64,000 nt of DNA. It comes from Janthinobacterium sp. PC23-8. Its GTDB lineage: Bacteria; Pseudomonadota; Gammaproteobacteria; Burkholderiales; Burkholderiaceae_D. Numbering within the stretch: the stretch's first letter is position 1; every line of letters begins with the position of its first letter. Both the position numbers and the translations under genes were made by a program. The notes below the pieces were generated by a model. The model did not search any database. It saw only the letters and a list, made by a program, of their open reading frames with translations, and was not told where the DNA came from. Below are positions 17,109-26,071 of the stretch, piece by piece. The stretch covers positions 2,995,066-3,059,065 of the forward strand of contig NZ_NJGY01000001.1 in the NCBI RefSeq assembly GCF_002250505.1, read 5' to 3'.

Positions 17109-18905
17109 TTGAAAAACGCTTTCGCCATTGTAACCTTGTCCGCCCTGATGGCTACGCATGCCATGGCGCAAACGTCCGCCGTCCCGGCGGACGCCCCGGC
17201 CAGCCCCGCTGCGGCCGAAGCCCGGCCTGACGCCGAGGCCGGCGCCAAGGCGGAAGCCAAGGCGCAAGCCAGGGGTGAGGGTTTGCCCAATGTCGAGCTG
17301 AACAGTGAACTGCTGTACAAGCTGACGAAGGCCGAGATGGAATTCAAGAACGGCCAGTGGCAGGGTCCGTACGTGACCATGATGATGGCGGCCCAGCAAA
17401 CGCGCGATCCGCGCCTGGCGCGCCGCGCCTCCGAAATGGCGCTGGCCGCCAAGCAGGGCGGCGAAGCGCTGGCGGCGATCCGCCTGTGGCGCGAGCTGGC
17501 GCCGGAGTCGGACGAGGCGACCCAGTTCTTCCTCGGCTTCGTGGTACTGACCGACAAGATCGAAGAAGCTGAACCGATCTTTGCCCAGCGCATCGAAGCG
17601 GCGCCACCCGGTTCGCGCGGCGTGGCGCTGTTCCAGACCCAGCAGATCCTGTCGCGCGCCAACGACAAGCTGTATGCCTATGCCATGCTGGTGCGCCTGA
17701 TGGAGCCCTACCACGACATGTTCGAAGCGCATCTGGTGCTGGCGCAGGGCGCGCTGTCGATCGGCGAGCGCGCGCGTGCGATTGCCGAAGCGAACAAGGC
17801 GCTGCAGATGAAGCCGGCCTCCGAACTGGCCGTGCTGACACTGGCGCAAGTGACGGGCGAGCCGCAGGCGGCCAATCAGGCGCTGGCCAACTTCCTCGCA
17901 AAAAACCCCGACGCGGTCGAAGTGCGCGCCGCCTATGCGCGCTTGCTGGTCGAGCAGAAGCAGCTCGAAGCTGCCCGCACCCAGTTCCTCGCGCTGCTCA
18001 AGAGCCAGCCCGATAACGTGGCCGGCCTGTATGCGCTGGGCATCGTGTCCTTGCAGCTGGACGACGCCAAGGGCGCCGAGCAGTATTTCAAGCGTTTCCT
18101 GGCCGTGCTCGAGAAAAAACCCGGCGACGAGCGCGATCCGTTCAAGGCGCTGATGATCCTGTCGCAGATCGCCGAGTCGCGCGGTGATCTGCCGGGCGCC
18201 ATTGCCTGGCTGGACAAGGTCGACAGCAGGGAGTCCGGCGGCTACCTGGACGCCCGTTTGCGCCGCGCGCAACTGATGGCGCGCAGCGGCAACCTCGACG
18301 GCGCGCGCAAGAGTCTGGCCGAGACGCAGGTCGACGACCCCGCCGCCCAGGGCCAGATCGTGCTGGTCGACGCGCAGCTGCTGCGCGACGCCGGCTATGT
18401 GCAAAGCGCCTACACGGTGCTGGAAAACGCCCTGGTGCGCTTCCCCGACAATCCCGAACTGCTGTACGACTACGCCTTGCTGGCCGAACGCCTCGACAAG
18501 CTCGAACAGATGGAGGCGAGCCTGCGCCGCGTGATGCAACTCGCGCCCGACAACCAGCACGCCTACAACGCGCTTGGCTATTCCCTGGCCGAACGCAATG
18601 TGCGCCTGCCCGAAGCGCTGGCGCTGATCGAGCGCGCGCTGCAGATGGCGCCGGGCGACCCCTTCATCATGGACAGCATGGGCTGGGTGCAGTTCCGCAT
18701 GGGTAACCTGCCCGCCGCCGAAGACGCGCTGCGCCGCGCCTATGCCGTGCGCCCCGACCCCGAAATCGCCGTGCACCTGGGCGAAGTGTTGTGGCACAAG
18801 GGCGACAAGGAGGGCGCGCAAAAACTGTGGCGCGAAGCGCAAGCGAAGGATCCTGAAAACGATGCGCTGAAAAACACGCTGGCGCGCTTGAATGTCAGCT
18901 TGTAA
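17109..18905 (+). CDS. Exported tetratricopeptide-repeat protein
   Basis: A 598-residue protein beginning with a signal peptide (KNAFAIVTLSALMATHAMA, cleavage before QTS) when translation starts at the TTG at 17109, which has CAGGA 8 bases upstream; a second TTG at 17085 would add eight residues ahead of the signal. The remainder is Ala/Leu-rich helical repeats of TPR type, best seen at residues ~270-350 and near the C-terminus (YNALGYSLAERNVRLPEALAL, MDSMGWVQFRMGNLPAAEDAL). It heads a run TPR-lolB-ispE-tRNA-prs that is conserved in Betaproteobacteria. A role in outer-membrane biogenesis is suggested only by linkage to lolB. Confidence 0.82.
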   Translation: MKNAFAIVTLSALMATHAMAQTSAVPADAPASPAAAEARPDAEAGAKAEAKAQARGEGLPNVELNSELLYKLTKAEMEFKNGQWQGPYVTMMMAAQQTRDPRLARRASEMALAAKQGGEALAAIRLWRELAPESDEATQFFLGFVVLTDKIEEAEPIFAQRIEAAPPGSRGVALFQTQQILSRANDKLYAYAMLVRLMEPYHDMFEAHLVLAQGALSIGERARAIAEANKALQMKPASELAVLTLAQVTGEPQAANQALANFLAKNPDAVEVRAAYARLLVEQKQLEAARTQFLALLKSQPDNVAGLYALGIVSLQLDDAKGAEQYFKRFLAVLEKKPGDERDPFKALMILSQIAESRGDLPGAIAWLDKVDSRESGGYLDARLRRAQLMARSGNLDGARKSLAETQVDDPAAQGQIVLVDAQLLRDAGYVQSAYTVLENALVRFPDNPELLYDYALLAERLDKLEQMEASLRRVMQLAPDNQHAYNALGYSLAERNVRLPEALALIERALQMAPGDPFIMDSMGWVQFRMGNLPAAEDALRRAYAVRPDPEIAVHLGEVLWHKGDKEGAQKLWREAQAKDPENDALKNTLARLNVSL

Positions 18906-18913
18906 TTTTTAAA

Positions 18914-18984
18914 CCCCATGGCAAGTGGCGGGGGAGGACCGGGGTCAGACCCGCCGGGTCTGACCCCAGCCTTTGCACTTGGGT
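18914..18984. repeat. Dispersed palindromic repeat element, complete copy
   Basis: Between the TPR gene and lolB lies a perfect 12-base inverted repeat, ggggtcagaccc / gggtctgacccc with a 3-base spacer (18941-18967), bracketed by accccatggcaagtggcgg on the left and, inverted, by ctttgcacttgggt on the right. A degenerate partner occurs at 47541-47584. The structure could fold in RNA and may attenuate or protect the lolB mRNA, but it looks like a mobile intergenic repeat. Confidence 0.7.
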
Positions 18985-19002
18985 TAATTCCTCCAAATTC
19001 CC

Positions 19003-19626
19003 ATGTCCAAAAAACTACTCCCCCTCGCCACCCTCTGCCTGGCCCTGTCCGCCTGTTCCACGCTCCCATTCACTTCGGGCCAGCCGCCTTCGTCGCAAGC
19101 CGTCGCGCCCTACCGCGACCAGGTCGAGCTGTCTGGCCGCCTGAACGTGGTGTACCAGAAAAATGACCAGCCCGAATCGGCCACCGTCAATTTCACCTGG
19201 CAGCAAACGGCGCAACGCATCGACGTGACCCTGTTTTCGCCGGTTGGCAGCACCCTGGCCATGATTGCCGTCACGCCACAGGAAGCGGTGCTCACGCAAA
19301 GCGGCAAGCCGCCGCGCAGCGCGCCCGATGTCGATACGCTCAGCGCGCGCCTGCTCGGCTGGTCGCTGCCCGTGTCGGGCCTGCGCGACTGGCTGCAGGG
19401 CCACGCGCTGGGCGAAGACGGCAAGCGCTTTGTTGCCTCGCCGCAAAATGACCATGTGACGACCAGGGATGGCTGGCGCTTGCGCTATGTCTCGTGGCAA
19501 GATGGCGCCCCCGGTGCGCAGCCGCAGCCGCGGCGCATCGATGCCGAACGCACTGCCAGCGCCCAGGCCGACGCCGTCTCGCTGCGCATTGTGCTCGATC
19601 CCGTTTCTTCCACTGCCGCGCCATGA
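19003..19626 (+). CDS. lolB: Outer-membrane lipoprotein LolB
   Basis: A 207-residue lipoprotein with signal [16 protein letters not shown] (lipobox LSAC, Cys18). The mature part shows the LolB pattern: [12 protein letters not shown], the [20 protein letters not shown] strand pair, the hydrophobic loop [17 protein letters not shown], and the closing YVSWQDG. LolB accepts lipoproteins from LolA and inserts them in the outer membrane. Its stop overlaps the ispE start by four bases. Normal length. Confidence 0.9.
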   Translation: MSKKLLPLATLCLALSACSTLPFTSGQPPSSQAVAPYRDQVELSGRLNVVYQKNDQPESATVNFTWQQTAQRIDVTLFSPVGSTLAMIAVTPQEAVLTQSGKPPRSAPDVDTLSARLLGWSLPVSGLRDWLQGHALGEDGKRFVASPQNDHVTTRDGWRLRYVSWQDGAPGAQPQPRRIDAERTASAQADAVSLRIVLDPVSSTAAP

Positions 19627-20537
19627 CCACACTGCTCACTGCCCTCGATAACTGCCCGGCGCCCGCCAAGCTCAATCTGTTCCTGCACGTCAATGGCCGC
19701 CGCGCCGACGGCTACCACCTGCTGCAAACCGTGTTCCAGCTGGTCGACCACGGCGACACCCTGCATTTTGCGCTGCGCGATGACCAGCAGATTCGCCGCA
19801 CAACCGACTTGCCCGGCGTGCCGCAGGAGCAGGACCTGATCATCCGCGCGGCCAGGCTGCTGCAGGCCGAAGTGGTGCGCCGCACGGGCGCCATGCCGCG
19901 CGGCGTCGATATCGCCATCGACAAGGTGCTGCCGATGGGCGGCGGCCTGGGCGGCGGCTCGTCCGACGCGGCCACCACCCTGATGGCCCTGAACACCTTG
20001 TGGCAGGGCGGTTTGAGCCGCGAGGAACTGATGGCGCTGGGTCTGCCGCTGGGCGCCGATATTCCGTTTTTTATCTTTGGCGAAAATGCCTTTGCCGAAG
20101 GCGTGGGCGAAGCGATGCGGCCGGTCGCCACGCCGGATTGCTGGTATGTGGTGATCGAGCCGGGCGTGCAAGTAGCGACCGCAGCAATTTTTTGCGCGGA
20201 AGGCTTGACGAGGGATACCGAAGCCGTCACAATAGCGGACTTTTCCAGGCACATCGCAGAAAGCAATAGCGCGAACGGGTTTGGAAAGAATGACTTACAG
20301 CAAGTAGCATGCAGTCTTTTCAAGCCGGTAGCAGATGCGGTAGAATGGCTCTGTGCTTACGGTGAGGCCAGGATGACTGGTTCCGGTGCTTGTGTGTTTG
20401 GCGCGTTTTCCACCGAGGAAGAAGCCGATGCAGTGCTCAGTAATGTGCCTGCCGTCTGGTCAGCCTGGAAGGCAAAAGCGTTGAGCCATCATCCACTGCT
20501 CACGATGTTGCAAGTAGCAAAAAAAGATTTTGCTTAG
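19623..20537 (+). CDS. ispE: 4-diphosphocytidyl-2-C-methyl-D-erythritol kinase IspE
   Basis: A 304-residue GHMP kinase of the methylerythritol phosphate isoprenoid pathway. Key motifs are the substrate segment [21 protein letters not shown], the ATP loop [14 protein letters not shown] and the late [13 protein letters not shown] at 19623 overlaps the lolB stop; the frame is open further upstream in lolB but the family starts here. The lolB-ispE-tRNA-prs order is standard in Betaproteobacteria. Confidence 0.95.
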   Translation: MTTLLTALDNCPAPAKLNLFLHVNGRRADGYHLLQTVFQLVDHGDTLHFALRDDQQIRRTTDLPGVPQEQDLIIRAARLLQAEVVRRTGAMPRGVDIAIDKVLPMGGGLGGGSSDAATTLMALNTLWQGGLSREELMALGLPLGADIPFFIFGENAFAEGVGEAMRPVATPDCWYVVIEPGVQVATAAIFCAEGLTRDTEAVTIADFSRHIAESNSANGFGKNDLQQVACSLFKPVADAVEWLCAYGEARMTGSGACVFGAFSTEEEADAVLSNVPAVWSAWKAKALSHHPLLTMLQVAKKDFA

Positions 20538-20557
20538 CTTCAAAAAGTCGGTATAAT
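20529..20557 (+). promoter_or_regulatory. Candidate sigma-70 promoter for tRNA-Gln (and possibly prs)
   Basis: A consensus TATAAT at 20552-20557, 35 bases before the tRNA, overlaps the ispE stop region. The best -35 match is TTGCTT at 20530-20535 with a 16-base spacer. Confidence 0.55.
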
Positions 20558-20591
20558 ACCGGCCAACATGACAGCAAGCAGTCAGTTGCGT

Positions 20592-20668
20592 AGGGGAGTC
20601 GCCAAGTTGGTTAAGGCACTGGATTTTGATTCCAGCATGCGAAGGTTCGAATCCTTCTTCCCCTGCCA
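20592..20668 (+). tRNA. tRNA-Gln (anticodon UUG)
   Basis: A complete cloverleaf of 77 bases. Acceptor stem AGGGGAG pairs with TTCCCCT, anticodon stem CTGGA / TCCAG encloses the loop TTTTGAT with anticodon TTG, and the T arm is GAAGG TTCGAAT CCTTC. CCA is encoded. It lies between ispE and prs, a classic location. Confidence 0.96.
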
Positions 20669-20759
20669 CCCGTTTCACCGTAGTCTGTCGATGCGAAGTT
20701 GGCGTCCAGTACGGGAAGCAAAAATGGGCCGTCACGCGGCACATGCACAACACAGACTG

Positions 20760-20788
20760 ACCGGGCTTATGCCCGGTTAGTGCTTTTC
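20760..20788 (+). terminator. Hairpin in the tRNA-prs interval
   Basis: accgggc / gcccggt with a 4-base loop TTAT, followed by ttagtgctttt. Placed 92 bases after the tRNA and 30 before prs, it may be a tRNA transcript terminator/attenuator or a 5' leader element for prs; the T tract is interrupted. Confidence 0.5.
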
Positions 20789-20818
20789 AAGACTTCTATA
20801 TCACCTCTTGGGACTCCC

Positions 20819-21769
20819 ATGGCTTACGAAAACCTGATGGTTTTTACCGGCAACGCGAATCCAGCGTTAGCAGAGGGGGTCGCAAAAAATCTCGGCATCC
20901 CTCTCGGTAAGGCAAACGTTTCAAAATTCTCCGACGGCGAAATAATGGTCGAGATTAACGAAAACGTGCGCGGCAAGGATGTTTTTGTTTTGCAATCCAC
21001 CTGCGCCCCGACCAACGACAGCCTGATGGAAATCATCCTGATGGTCGACGCCCTGAAACGCGCATCGGCCGGTCGTATTACCGCAGCGATTCCGTATTTT
21101 GGCTATGCCCGCCAGGATCGCCGTCCACGCTCTGCGCGGGTGGCCATTTCGGCCAAGGTGGTAGCCAATATGCTGGAAAAAGCCGGTGTCGAGCGCGTCC
21201 TGATCATGGACTTGCACGCCGACCAGATCCAGGGTTTCTTCGATATTCCCGTCGACAATATCTACGCTTCGCCGATTTTGCTGGGCGACCTGCAAAAGAA
21301 AAACTACCAGGACCTGCTGGTGGTGTCGCCGGACGTCGGCGGTGTGGTGCGCGCGCGCGCCCTGGCAAAACGCCTGGGCTGCGACCTGGCCATCATCGAC
21401 AAGCGCCGCCCGAAGGCGAACGTGTCCGAAGTAATGAACATCATCGGTGAAGTCGAAGGCCGCAACTGCGTGATCATGGATGACATGGTCGACACCGCAG
21501 GCACCCTGACCAAGGCCGCCGAAGTGCTCAAGGAGCGCGGCGCCAAGAAAGTGGTAGCCTATTGCACGCACGCGGTGCTGTCCGGCCCGGCGATCGACCG
21601 TATTTCGGCGTCGTCGCTCGATGAACTGGTGGTGACCGATACGATTCCCCTGTCCGAAGCGGCCCTGGCCTGCGGCAAGATCCGTCAACTGACGTGCGCG
21701 CCGCTGCTGGCCGAAACGTTCAAGCGCATCATCAAGGGCGATTCGGTTATCTCCTTGTTTATCGATTGA
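20819..21769 (+). CDS. prs: Ribose-phosphate pyrophosphokinase (PRPP synthetase)
   Basis: A 316-residue class I PRPP synthetase, making phosphoribosyl pyrophosphate for nucleotide, His and Trp synthesis. Visible are [16 protein letters not shown], the catalytic flexible-loop [16 protein letters not shown], the divalent-metal [12 protein letters not shown], and the PRPP loop [13 protein letters not shown]. The ATG at 20819 gives the family N-terminus; the frame is open into the tRNA region but those codons are not homologous. Confidence 0.96.
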   Translation: MAYENLMVFTGNANPALAEGVAKNLGIPLGKANVSKFSDGEIMVEINENVRGKDVFVLQSTCAPTNDSLMEIILMVDALKRASAGRITAAIPYFGYARQDRRPRSARVAISAKVVANMLEKAGVERVLIMDLHADQIQGFFDIPVDNIYASPILLGDLQKKNYQDLLVVSPDVGGVVRARALAKRLGCDLAIIDKRRPKANVSEVMNIIGEVEGRNCVIMDDMVDTAGTLTKAAEVLKERGAKKVVAYCTHAVLSGPAIDRISASSLDELVVTDTIPLSEAALACGKIRQLTCAPLLAETFKRIIKGDSVISLFID

Positions 21770-21810
21770 TTCGATAAGTAGCAACAGACGTAAAAACAAA
21801 CGTAATATCG

Positions 21811-21850
21811 GCGGCGCGACTGGTTTCTGACCGGCCGCGCCGCTGCTTTA
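21811..21850 (+). terminator. Probable prs terminator hairpin
   Basis: A perfect 8-base stem gcggcgcg / cgcgccgc with a 17-base loop just after prs, followed by tgcttta. The tract is short in T, so termination may be partial and rplY could receive readthrough. Confidence 0.5.
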
Positions 21851-21949
21851 GTGGTTTTCGGGGTGCGTCCGCACCCATTTTCCGAAGTCTCCTGGTCGCG
21901 GGAGTCTTCATCACACAAGACGCGAGTCTTGTTCTTTTTGGAGTTTCAC

Positions 21950-22561
21950 ATGAAAGTTATCGCATTCAAACGCGAATTGCAAGGTTCCGGAGCGAGCCGC
22001 CGCCTGCGCATTTCCGGCCAGACCCCTGGTATCGTCTACGGCGGTGCCGAAGCCCCGGTCCTGATCTCGCTCGATCACAACGCCCTGTACCACGCGCTGA
22101 AAAAAGAAGTGTTCCACTCGTCGATCCTGGAACTGGAAATCGACGGCGTTTCCCAACAAGTGCTGCTGCGCGACTTCCAGGTCCACGCATACAAACAGCT
22201 GGTGCTGCACGCTGACTTCCAGCGCGTTGACTCCAAGCAAGCTGTCCACGTGAAAGTGGCGCTGCACTTCGAAAACGCCGACGTTTCGCCAGCAGTCAAA
22301 CTGCACGGCGCGACCATCAGCCACGTTGCCAATGAAATCGAAGTATCGTGCCTGCCAGGCAAGCTGCCAGAATTCATCACCGTTGACCTGTCGAACCTCG
22401 ATGTCGGCCACTCGCTGCACGTGAGCGACCTGGTGCTGCCAGAAGGCGTGACCGTTGTTGGTCACGGCGATGACCAGACCATCGTTACCGCATCGGTGCC
22501 GGCTGGCCACGTTGCCGCTGAAGCCGAAGCTGCTGCTGCTGTCGAAGCCGACAAGAAGTAA
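21950..22561 (+). CDS. rplY: 50S ribosomal protein L25, long (Ctc) form
   Basis: A 203-residue L25/Ctc protein. The 5S-rRNA-binding L25 domain occupies about residues 1-95 ([25 protein letters not shown]), and the TL5/Ctc C-terminal beta domain follows (about 100-185), ending in an Ala/Glu tail. TTGGAG 6 bases before the ATG at 21950 fixes the start. It sits between prs and pth as in many bacteria and is separated from pth by a strong terminator. Confidence 0.95.
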   Translation: MKVIAFKRELQGSGASRRLRISGQTPGIVYGGAEAPVLISLDHNALYHALKKEVFHSSILELEIDGVSQQVLLRDFQVHAYKQLVLHADFQRVDSKQAVHVKVALHFENADVSPAVKLHGATISHVANEIEVSCLPGKLPEFITVDLSNLDVGHSLHVSDLVLPEGVTVVGHGDDQTIVTASVPAGHVAAEAEAAAAVEADKK

Positions 22562-22592
22562 TCGTGCCGCCGCCGCAAGGCGGCAGTCGCAG

Positions 22593-22628
22593 AAAAAACC
22601 CGCCTGGCTCGCTCCGGCGGGTTTTTTT
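22593..22628 (+). terminator. Rho-independent terminator after rplY
   Basis: cccgcc / ggcggg stem with an 11-base loop, preceded by six A and followed by seven T. Confidence 0.85.
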
Positions 22629-22674
22629 CTGCCTGTTTTCACCGATAATCGTTCTTTTTACCACAGACATCGCC

Positions 22675-23259
22675 ATGCCCATCCGCCTGATCGTCGGCCT
22701 CGGCAACCCGGGACCCGAATACGAACAAACGCGTCACAATGCCGGCTTCTGGCTGGTCGACAACCTGGCCAACAGCCTGCCCGGCACGCGCTTGCAGCGC
22801 GACTCGCGCTATAACGCCATGCTGGCCAAGACCTCGATCAACGGCCAGGACGTGTGGCTGCTCGAACCGCTGACCTTCATGAACCGCTCCGGACAGTCGG
22901 TCGGCGCGCTGGCGCGCTTTTTCAAGATCGCCGCCGACGAAGTGCTGGTGGTGCACGACGAACTCGACCTGATGCCCGGCATCGCGCGCCTGAAAAAAGG
23001 CGGCTCGGCCGGCGGCCACAATGGCCTCAAGGACATCACGGCCGCGCTCGGCACCCAGGATTACTGGCGCTTGCGCCTTGGCATCGGTCATCCGCGCAGC
23101 CTGAACCTGCAGCAGCAGGTGGCCGACTTCGTGCTGCACCGTCCGCGCCGCGAAGACCAGGAGCTGATCGAGCAGGCGATCGACAAATCCCTGCTGGTCA
23201 TGCCGCAGATTGTCGACGGCAAGTTTGAAGCGGCCACCATGAAGCTGCATACGGCCTGA
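22675..23259 (+). CDS. pth: Peptidyl-tRNA hydrolase
   Basis: A 194-residue Pth that recycles peptidyl-tRNA dropped from ribosomes. It has [19 protein letters not shown] with the catalytic His, [24 protein letters not shown] and the [13 protein letters not shown] loop. ATG at 22675 is the family start; the upstream open frame crosses the rplY terminator and is not coding. Confidence 0.96.
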   Translation: MPIRLIVGLGNPGPEYEQTRHNAGFWLVDNLANSLPGTRLQRDSRYNAMLAKTSINGQDVWLLEPLTFMNRSGQSVGALARFFKIAADEVLVVHDELDLMPGIARLKKGGSAGGHNGLKDITAALGTQDYWRLRLGIGHPRSLNLQQQVADFVLHRPRREDQELIEQAIDKSLLVMPQIVDGKFEAATMKLHTA

Positions 23260-23295
23260 TGTTGCGGCCACGTGGCCGCCGGCGTGGCAAAGCTG

Positions 23296-23322
23296 TTGCC
23301 GCGCAGCGGGCAGGGGTACAAT
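23296..23322 (+). promoter_or_regulatory. Candidate ychF promoter
   Basis: TTGCCG and TACAAT separated by 15 bases lie about 130 bases upstream of ychF in the 193-base pth-ychF interval. The spacer is short, so this is tentative. Confidence 0.35.
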
Positions 23323-23452
23323 GACGTTCTGAATGTCGTTGTCCAAACCACCGGAATCGTCGCACGACCACCATTTTTCCAAAACAGCACCGCCAGCACG
23401 CCGATCGACGGCTGTGCCTTGAGCACTGTGCTTTGATAATTAAAGGTTTTTC

Positions 23453-24544
23453 ATGAGTCTCCAATGCGGTATCGTCGGCTTGCCGAACGTCGGCAAGTCC
23501 ACCCTGTTCAATGCGCTGACGAAAGCCGGCATCCCGGCTGAAAACTATCCTTTCTGCACCATCGAGCCAAACGTCGGCGTGGTCGAAGTGCCGGACCCGC
23601 GCATGGATGCGCTGGCCGTCATCGTCAAGCCGGAACGCATGGTCAACGCCATTGTCGAATTCGTCGATATCGCCGGCCTGGTGGCTGGCGCCTCGAAAGG
23701 CGAGGGCCTGGGCAACCAGTTCCTGTCGCATATCCGCGAAACGGACGCCATCGTCAACGTCGTGCGCTGCTTTGAAGACGACAACGTCATCCACGTGGCC
23801 GGCAAGATCAACCCGCTCGACGATATCGAAGTCATCCAGACCGAACTGGCGCTGGCCGACATGGGCACCGTGGAAAAAGCGATTCACCGCGAAAGCAAGA
23901 AAGCCCGCTCGGGCGACAAGGACGCGGCCAAGCTGCTGGCCATCATGGAACGCATGATGCCGTACCTGAACGACGCCAAGCCGGTGCGCGCGATGGGTCT
24001 CGACGCCGAAGAAATGCTGCTGATCAAGCCGCTGTGCCTGATCACCGCCAAGCCGGCCATGTTCGTCGCCAACGTCTCCGACAGCGGTTTTACGAATAAC
24101 CCGCTGCTCGACCAGCTGACCGCCTACGCGCAATCGCAAAACGCTCCCATCGTCGCCATCTGCGCCTCGATGGAAGCGGAAATCGCCGACCTGGACGCCG
24201 CCGACAAGGGCGCCTTCCTGGCCGACATGGGCATGGAAGAGCCAGGCCTGGACCGTTTGATCCGCGCCGCCTACAAGCTCTTGGGCCTGCAAACCTACTT
24301 TACCGCCGGCGTCAAGGAAGTGCGCGCCTGGACCGTCCCCGTCGGCGCCACCGGCCCGCAAGCGGCCGGCGTGATCCACACCGACTTCGAACGCGGCTTT
24401 ATCCGCGCACAAACCATCGCCTATGACGACTTCATCACCTACAAGGGTGAAGCCGGCGCCAAGGAAGCGGGCAAGATGCGCGCCGAGGGCAAGGAATATG
24501 TGGTCAAGGATGGCGATGTGCTGAACTTCCTGTTCAACGTCTGA
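23453..24544 (+). CDS. ychF: Redox-regulated ATPase YchF
   Basis: A 363-residue OBG-family P-loop protein that prefers ATP. The P-loop is [15 protein letters not shown], switch region [21 protein letters not shown], and the C-terminal TGS domain closes with [15 protein letters not shown]. It associates with ribosomes and oxidative-stress responses in E. coli. Length and start (ATG at 23453 in context [12 protein letters not shown]) are standard. Located downstream of pth as usual. Confidence 0.95.
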   Translation: MSLQCGIVGLPNVGKSTLFNALTKAGIPAENYPFCTIEPNVGVVEVPDPRMDALAVIVKPERMVNAIVEFVDIAGLVAGASKGEGLGNQFLSHIRETDAIVNVVRCFEDDNVIHVAGKINPLDDIEVIQTELALADMGTVEKAIHRESKKARSGDKDAAKLLAIMERMMPYLNDAKPVRAMGLDAEEMLLIKPLCLITAKPAMFVANVSDSGFTNNPLLDQLTAYAQSQNAPIVAICASMEAEIADLDAADKGAFLADMGMEEPGLDRLIRAAYKLLGLQTYFTAGVKEVRAWTVPVGATGPQAAGVIHTDFERGFIRAQTIAYDDFITYKGEAGAKEAGKMRAEGKEYVVKDGDVLNFLFNV

Positions 24545-24717
24545 TGACGACGGTGTCGGGCGCCGCCTGACACCGGCCTGGATCACAATGCCTGCCCGCG
24601 CTTCGCGTCGGCAGGCATTGTTACATTTGTACGGCGCGACCTTCTGATGGGCATGGGTTTATAGTGAATAAACTTGCCCACGCCGACAGGCCGCCCCGCG
24701 CAGCCAGGAGAACCATG

Positions 24718-25257
24718 ATGACCAATACTGATACCGATATTGCCGGACTGTCGTCCGCCGAGCACGCCACCGGCAACCTTGACGCCAGGCTGACCCTGGT
24801 CGAATACGGCGACTTCGAATGCCCGCGCTGCGCGCAGGCCGAGCCGCTGACGCGCCATCTGGTGGCCACCTATGGGGACAGGCTGCGCTTCGTGTTCCGC
24901 CACTTTCCCGACAGCGCCGCCCATCCGCATGCCGAGCTGGCGGCCGAAGCGTCCGAGGCGGCGGCCGCGCAAGGCAAGTTCTGGGCGATGCATGCGGCGC
25001 TGTTTCGCCAGCCCCAGCATCTGAAGGAAGCCGCGCTGAGCCGCTACGCCGAAGAAATCGAGCTCGACATGACGCGCTACCAGGCCGACATGAACGACCA
25101 TCTTTATCTGCAACGGGTGCGCGAGCACCATGCGGCGGCAGTGCAACTGGGCCTGCGCGGCACGCCGAGTTTTTTCCTCAATGATCAGCCGGTCGATGTG
25201 TCGTTCGGGCTGGAACAACTCGAGCGGGCGGTGCGCGCCGCGTTGGGCGATAGCTGA
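24718..25257 (+). CDS. Cytosolic DsbA-family thioredoxin-fold protein
   Basis: A 179-residue thioredoxin-fold protein with active site CPRC in EYGDFECPRCAQAE, a helical insertion, and the cis-proline loop GTPSFFLNDQPV. There is no signal peptide, unlike true DsbA, so it probably works in the cytoplasm, resembling the thioredoxin domains attached to some NhaA antiporters. AGGAG at 24706-24710 favours the ATG at 24718 (or 24715); an upstream GTG at 24664 is less likely. Substrate unknown. It is followed by the toxin-antitoxin genes but separated by their own promoter. Confidence 0.85.
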   Translation: MTNTDTDIAGLSSAEHATGNLDARLTLVEYGDFECPRCAQAEPLTRHLVATYGDRLRFVFRHFPDSAAHPHAELAAEASEAAAAQGKFWAMHAALFRQPQHLKEAALSRYAEEIELDMTRYQADMNDHLYLQRVREHHAAAVQLGLRGTPSFFLNDQPVDVSFGLEQLERAVRAALGDS

Positions 25258-25264
25258 AAGAAAC

Positions 25265-25306
25265 TTGCATTGCTGATGGAAGATGACTAGACTAAGTGAA
25301 CTTAGT
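25265..25306 (+). promoter_or_regulatory. Promoter and palindromic operator of the toxin-antitoxin pair
   Basis: TTGCAT (25265-25270) and TAGACT (25288-25293) are spaced by 17 bases. Overlapping the -10 end and the start region is the inverted repeat ACTAAG TGAA CTTAGT (25291-25306), placed where antitoxin binding would block transcription, as expected for type II autoregulation. Confidence 0.6.
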
Positions 25307-25322
25307 TTGATTGAGGTTCAGG

Positions 25323-25568
25323 ATGTTAACAGTCAATATACACGAGGCCAAAACGCATTTGTCCAGGCTCATCGAACAAGCTGCCAACGGTGAATCGTTT
25401 ATTATCGCCAAGGCGGGCCGGCCCTTGGTCAAGGTCATGGCACTCGATGCGCCAGCGGCGGGTCAGAAGAAGCGGCTTGGTTTTCTTGCCGGCCAGATCA
25501 CCGTGCCGGATGATTTCGACACGATGGGCAGCGTGGAAATTGCCTCGCTGTTCGGCGGTGATGCATGA
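25323..25568 (+). CDS. Type II antitoxin, Phd/YefM family
   Basis: An 81-residue protein with the Phd/YefM N-terminal DNA-binding fold: TVNIHEAKTHLSRLIEQAANGE, then FIIAKAGRPLVKVMAL. The C-terminal tail (about 50-81: LAGQITVPDDFDTMGSVE) is the usual toxin-wrapping part. The ATG at 25323 follows a GAGG-containing leader. The stop overlaps the toxin start (ATGA), so the two are cotranslated. Expected to repress its own promoter via the adjacent palindrome. Confidence 0.92.
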   Translation: MLTVNIHEAKTHLSRLIEQAANGESFIIAKAGRPLVKVMALDAPAAGQKKRLGFLAGQITVPDDFDTMGSVEIASLFGGDA

Positions 25569-25951
25569 AGTTGTTGCTCGACACGCACTTGCTGCTGTGG
25601 GCGGCAGGCGATCCAGGCCGTATGAGTCCAGTTGCGCTGGCCTTGATCGAAGACGCTGGCAATGAGCTGTTTTTCAGCGCCGCCAGTCTGTGGGAAATCT
25701 CGATCAAACATGGTCTGGGCCGTGTCGACTTTCAGGCTGACCCTCGGGTATTGCGCCGCGCGCTGCTGGACAATGGCTATAGCGAGTTGCCCATCATCAG
25801 TGAGCACGCCGTCGCCATCGAGGGCTTACCGCCTATCCATAAAGACCCGTTTGATCGGATGCTGGTAGCCCAGGCAACGGTCGAAGGCATCACTTTGCTG
25901 ACGGCTGACGCCTTGCTTGCGCAATATCCAGGACCTGTGCGCAGGGTATGA
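25565..25951 (+). CDS. Type II toxin, PIN-domain ribonuclease
   Basis: A 128-residue PIN-domain protein. The four acidic residues of the metal site are present: Asp6 (LLLDTHLLLW), Glu44 (SLWEISIK), Asp97 (DPFDRMLVAQA) and Asp115 (LTADALLAQY), so it should be active. VapC-type toxins cleave specific tRNAs or rRNA; the target here cannot be told. Its gene overlaps the antitoxin and ends before a bidirectional terminator. Confidence 0.93.
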   Translation: MKLLLDTHLLLWAAGDPGRMSPVALALIEDAGNELFFSAASLWEISIKHGLGRVDFQADPRVLRRALLDNGYSELPIISEHAVAIEGLPPIHKDPFDRMLVAQATVEGITLLTADALLAQYPGPVRRV

Positions 25952-26022
25952 ACCATCCGCATCTTCTGCTCATCAGTACGCCGGCAACGCCACGCTGATG
26001 CGCCAGGTGCTTTTCAAGGCAC

Positions 26023-26054
26023 AAAAAAACCTCGCAGTCGGCGAGGTTTTTTTT
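26023..26054. terminator. Bidirectional terminator
   Basis: aacctcgc / gcgaggtt stem with a 5-base loop AGTCG, flanked by A and T runs. It separates the toxin gene from the convergent sensor kinase. Confidence 0.9.
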
Positions 26055-26071
26055 CTGGCGTATCGGGCAGG

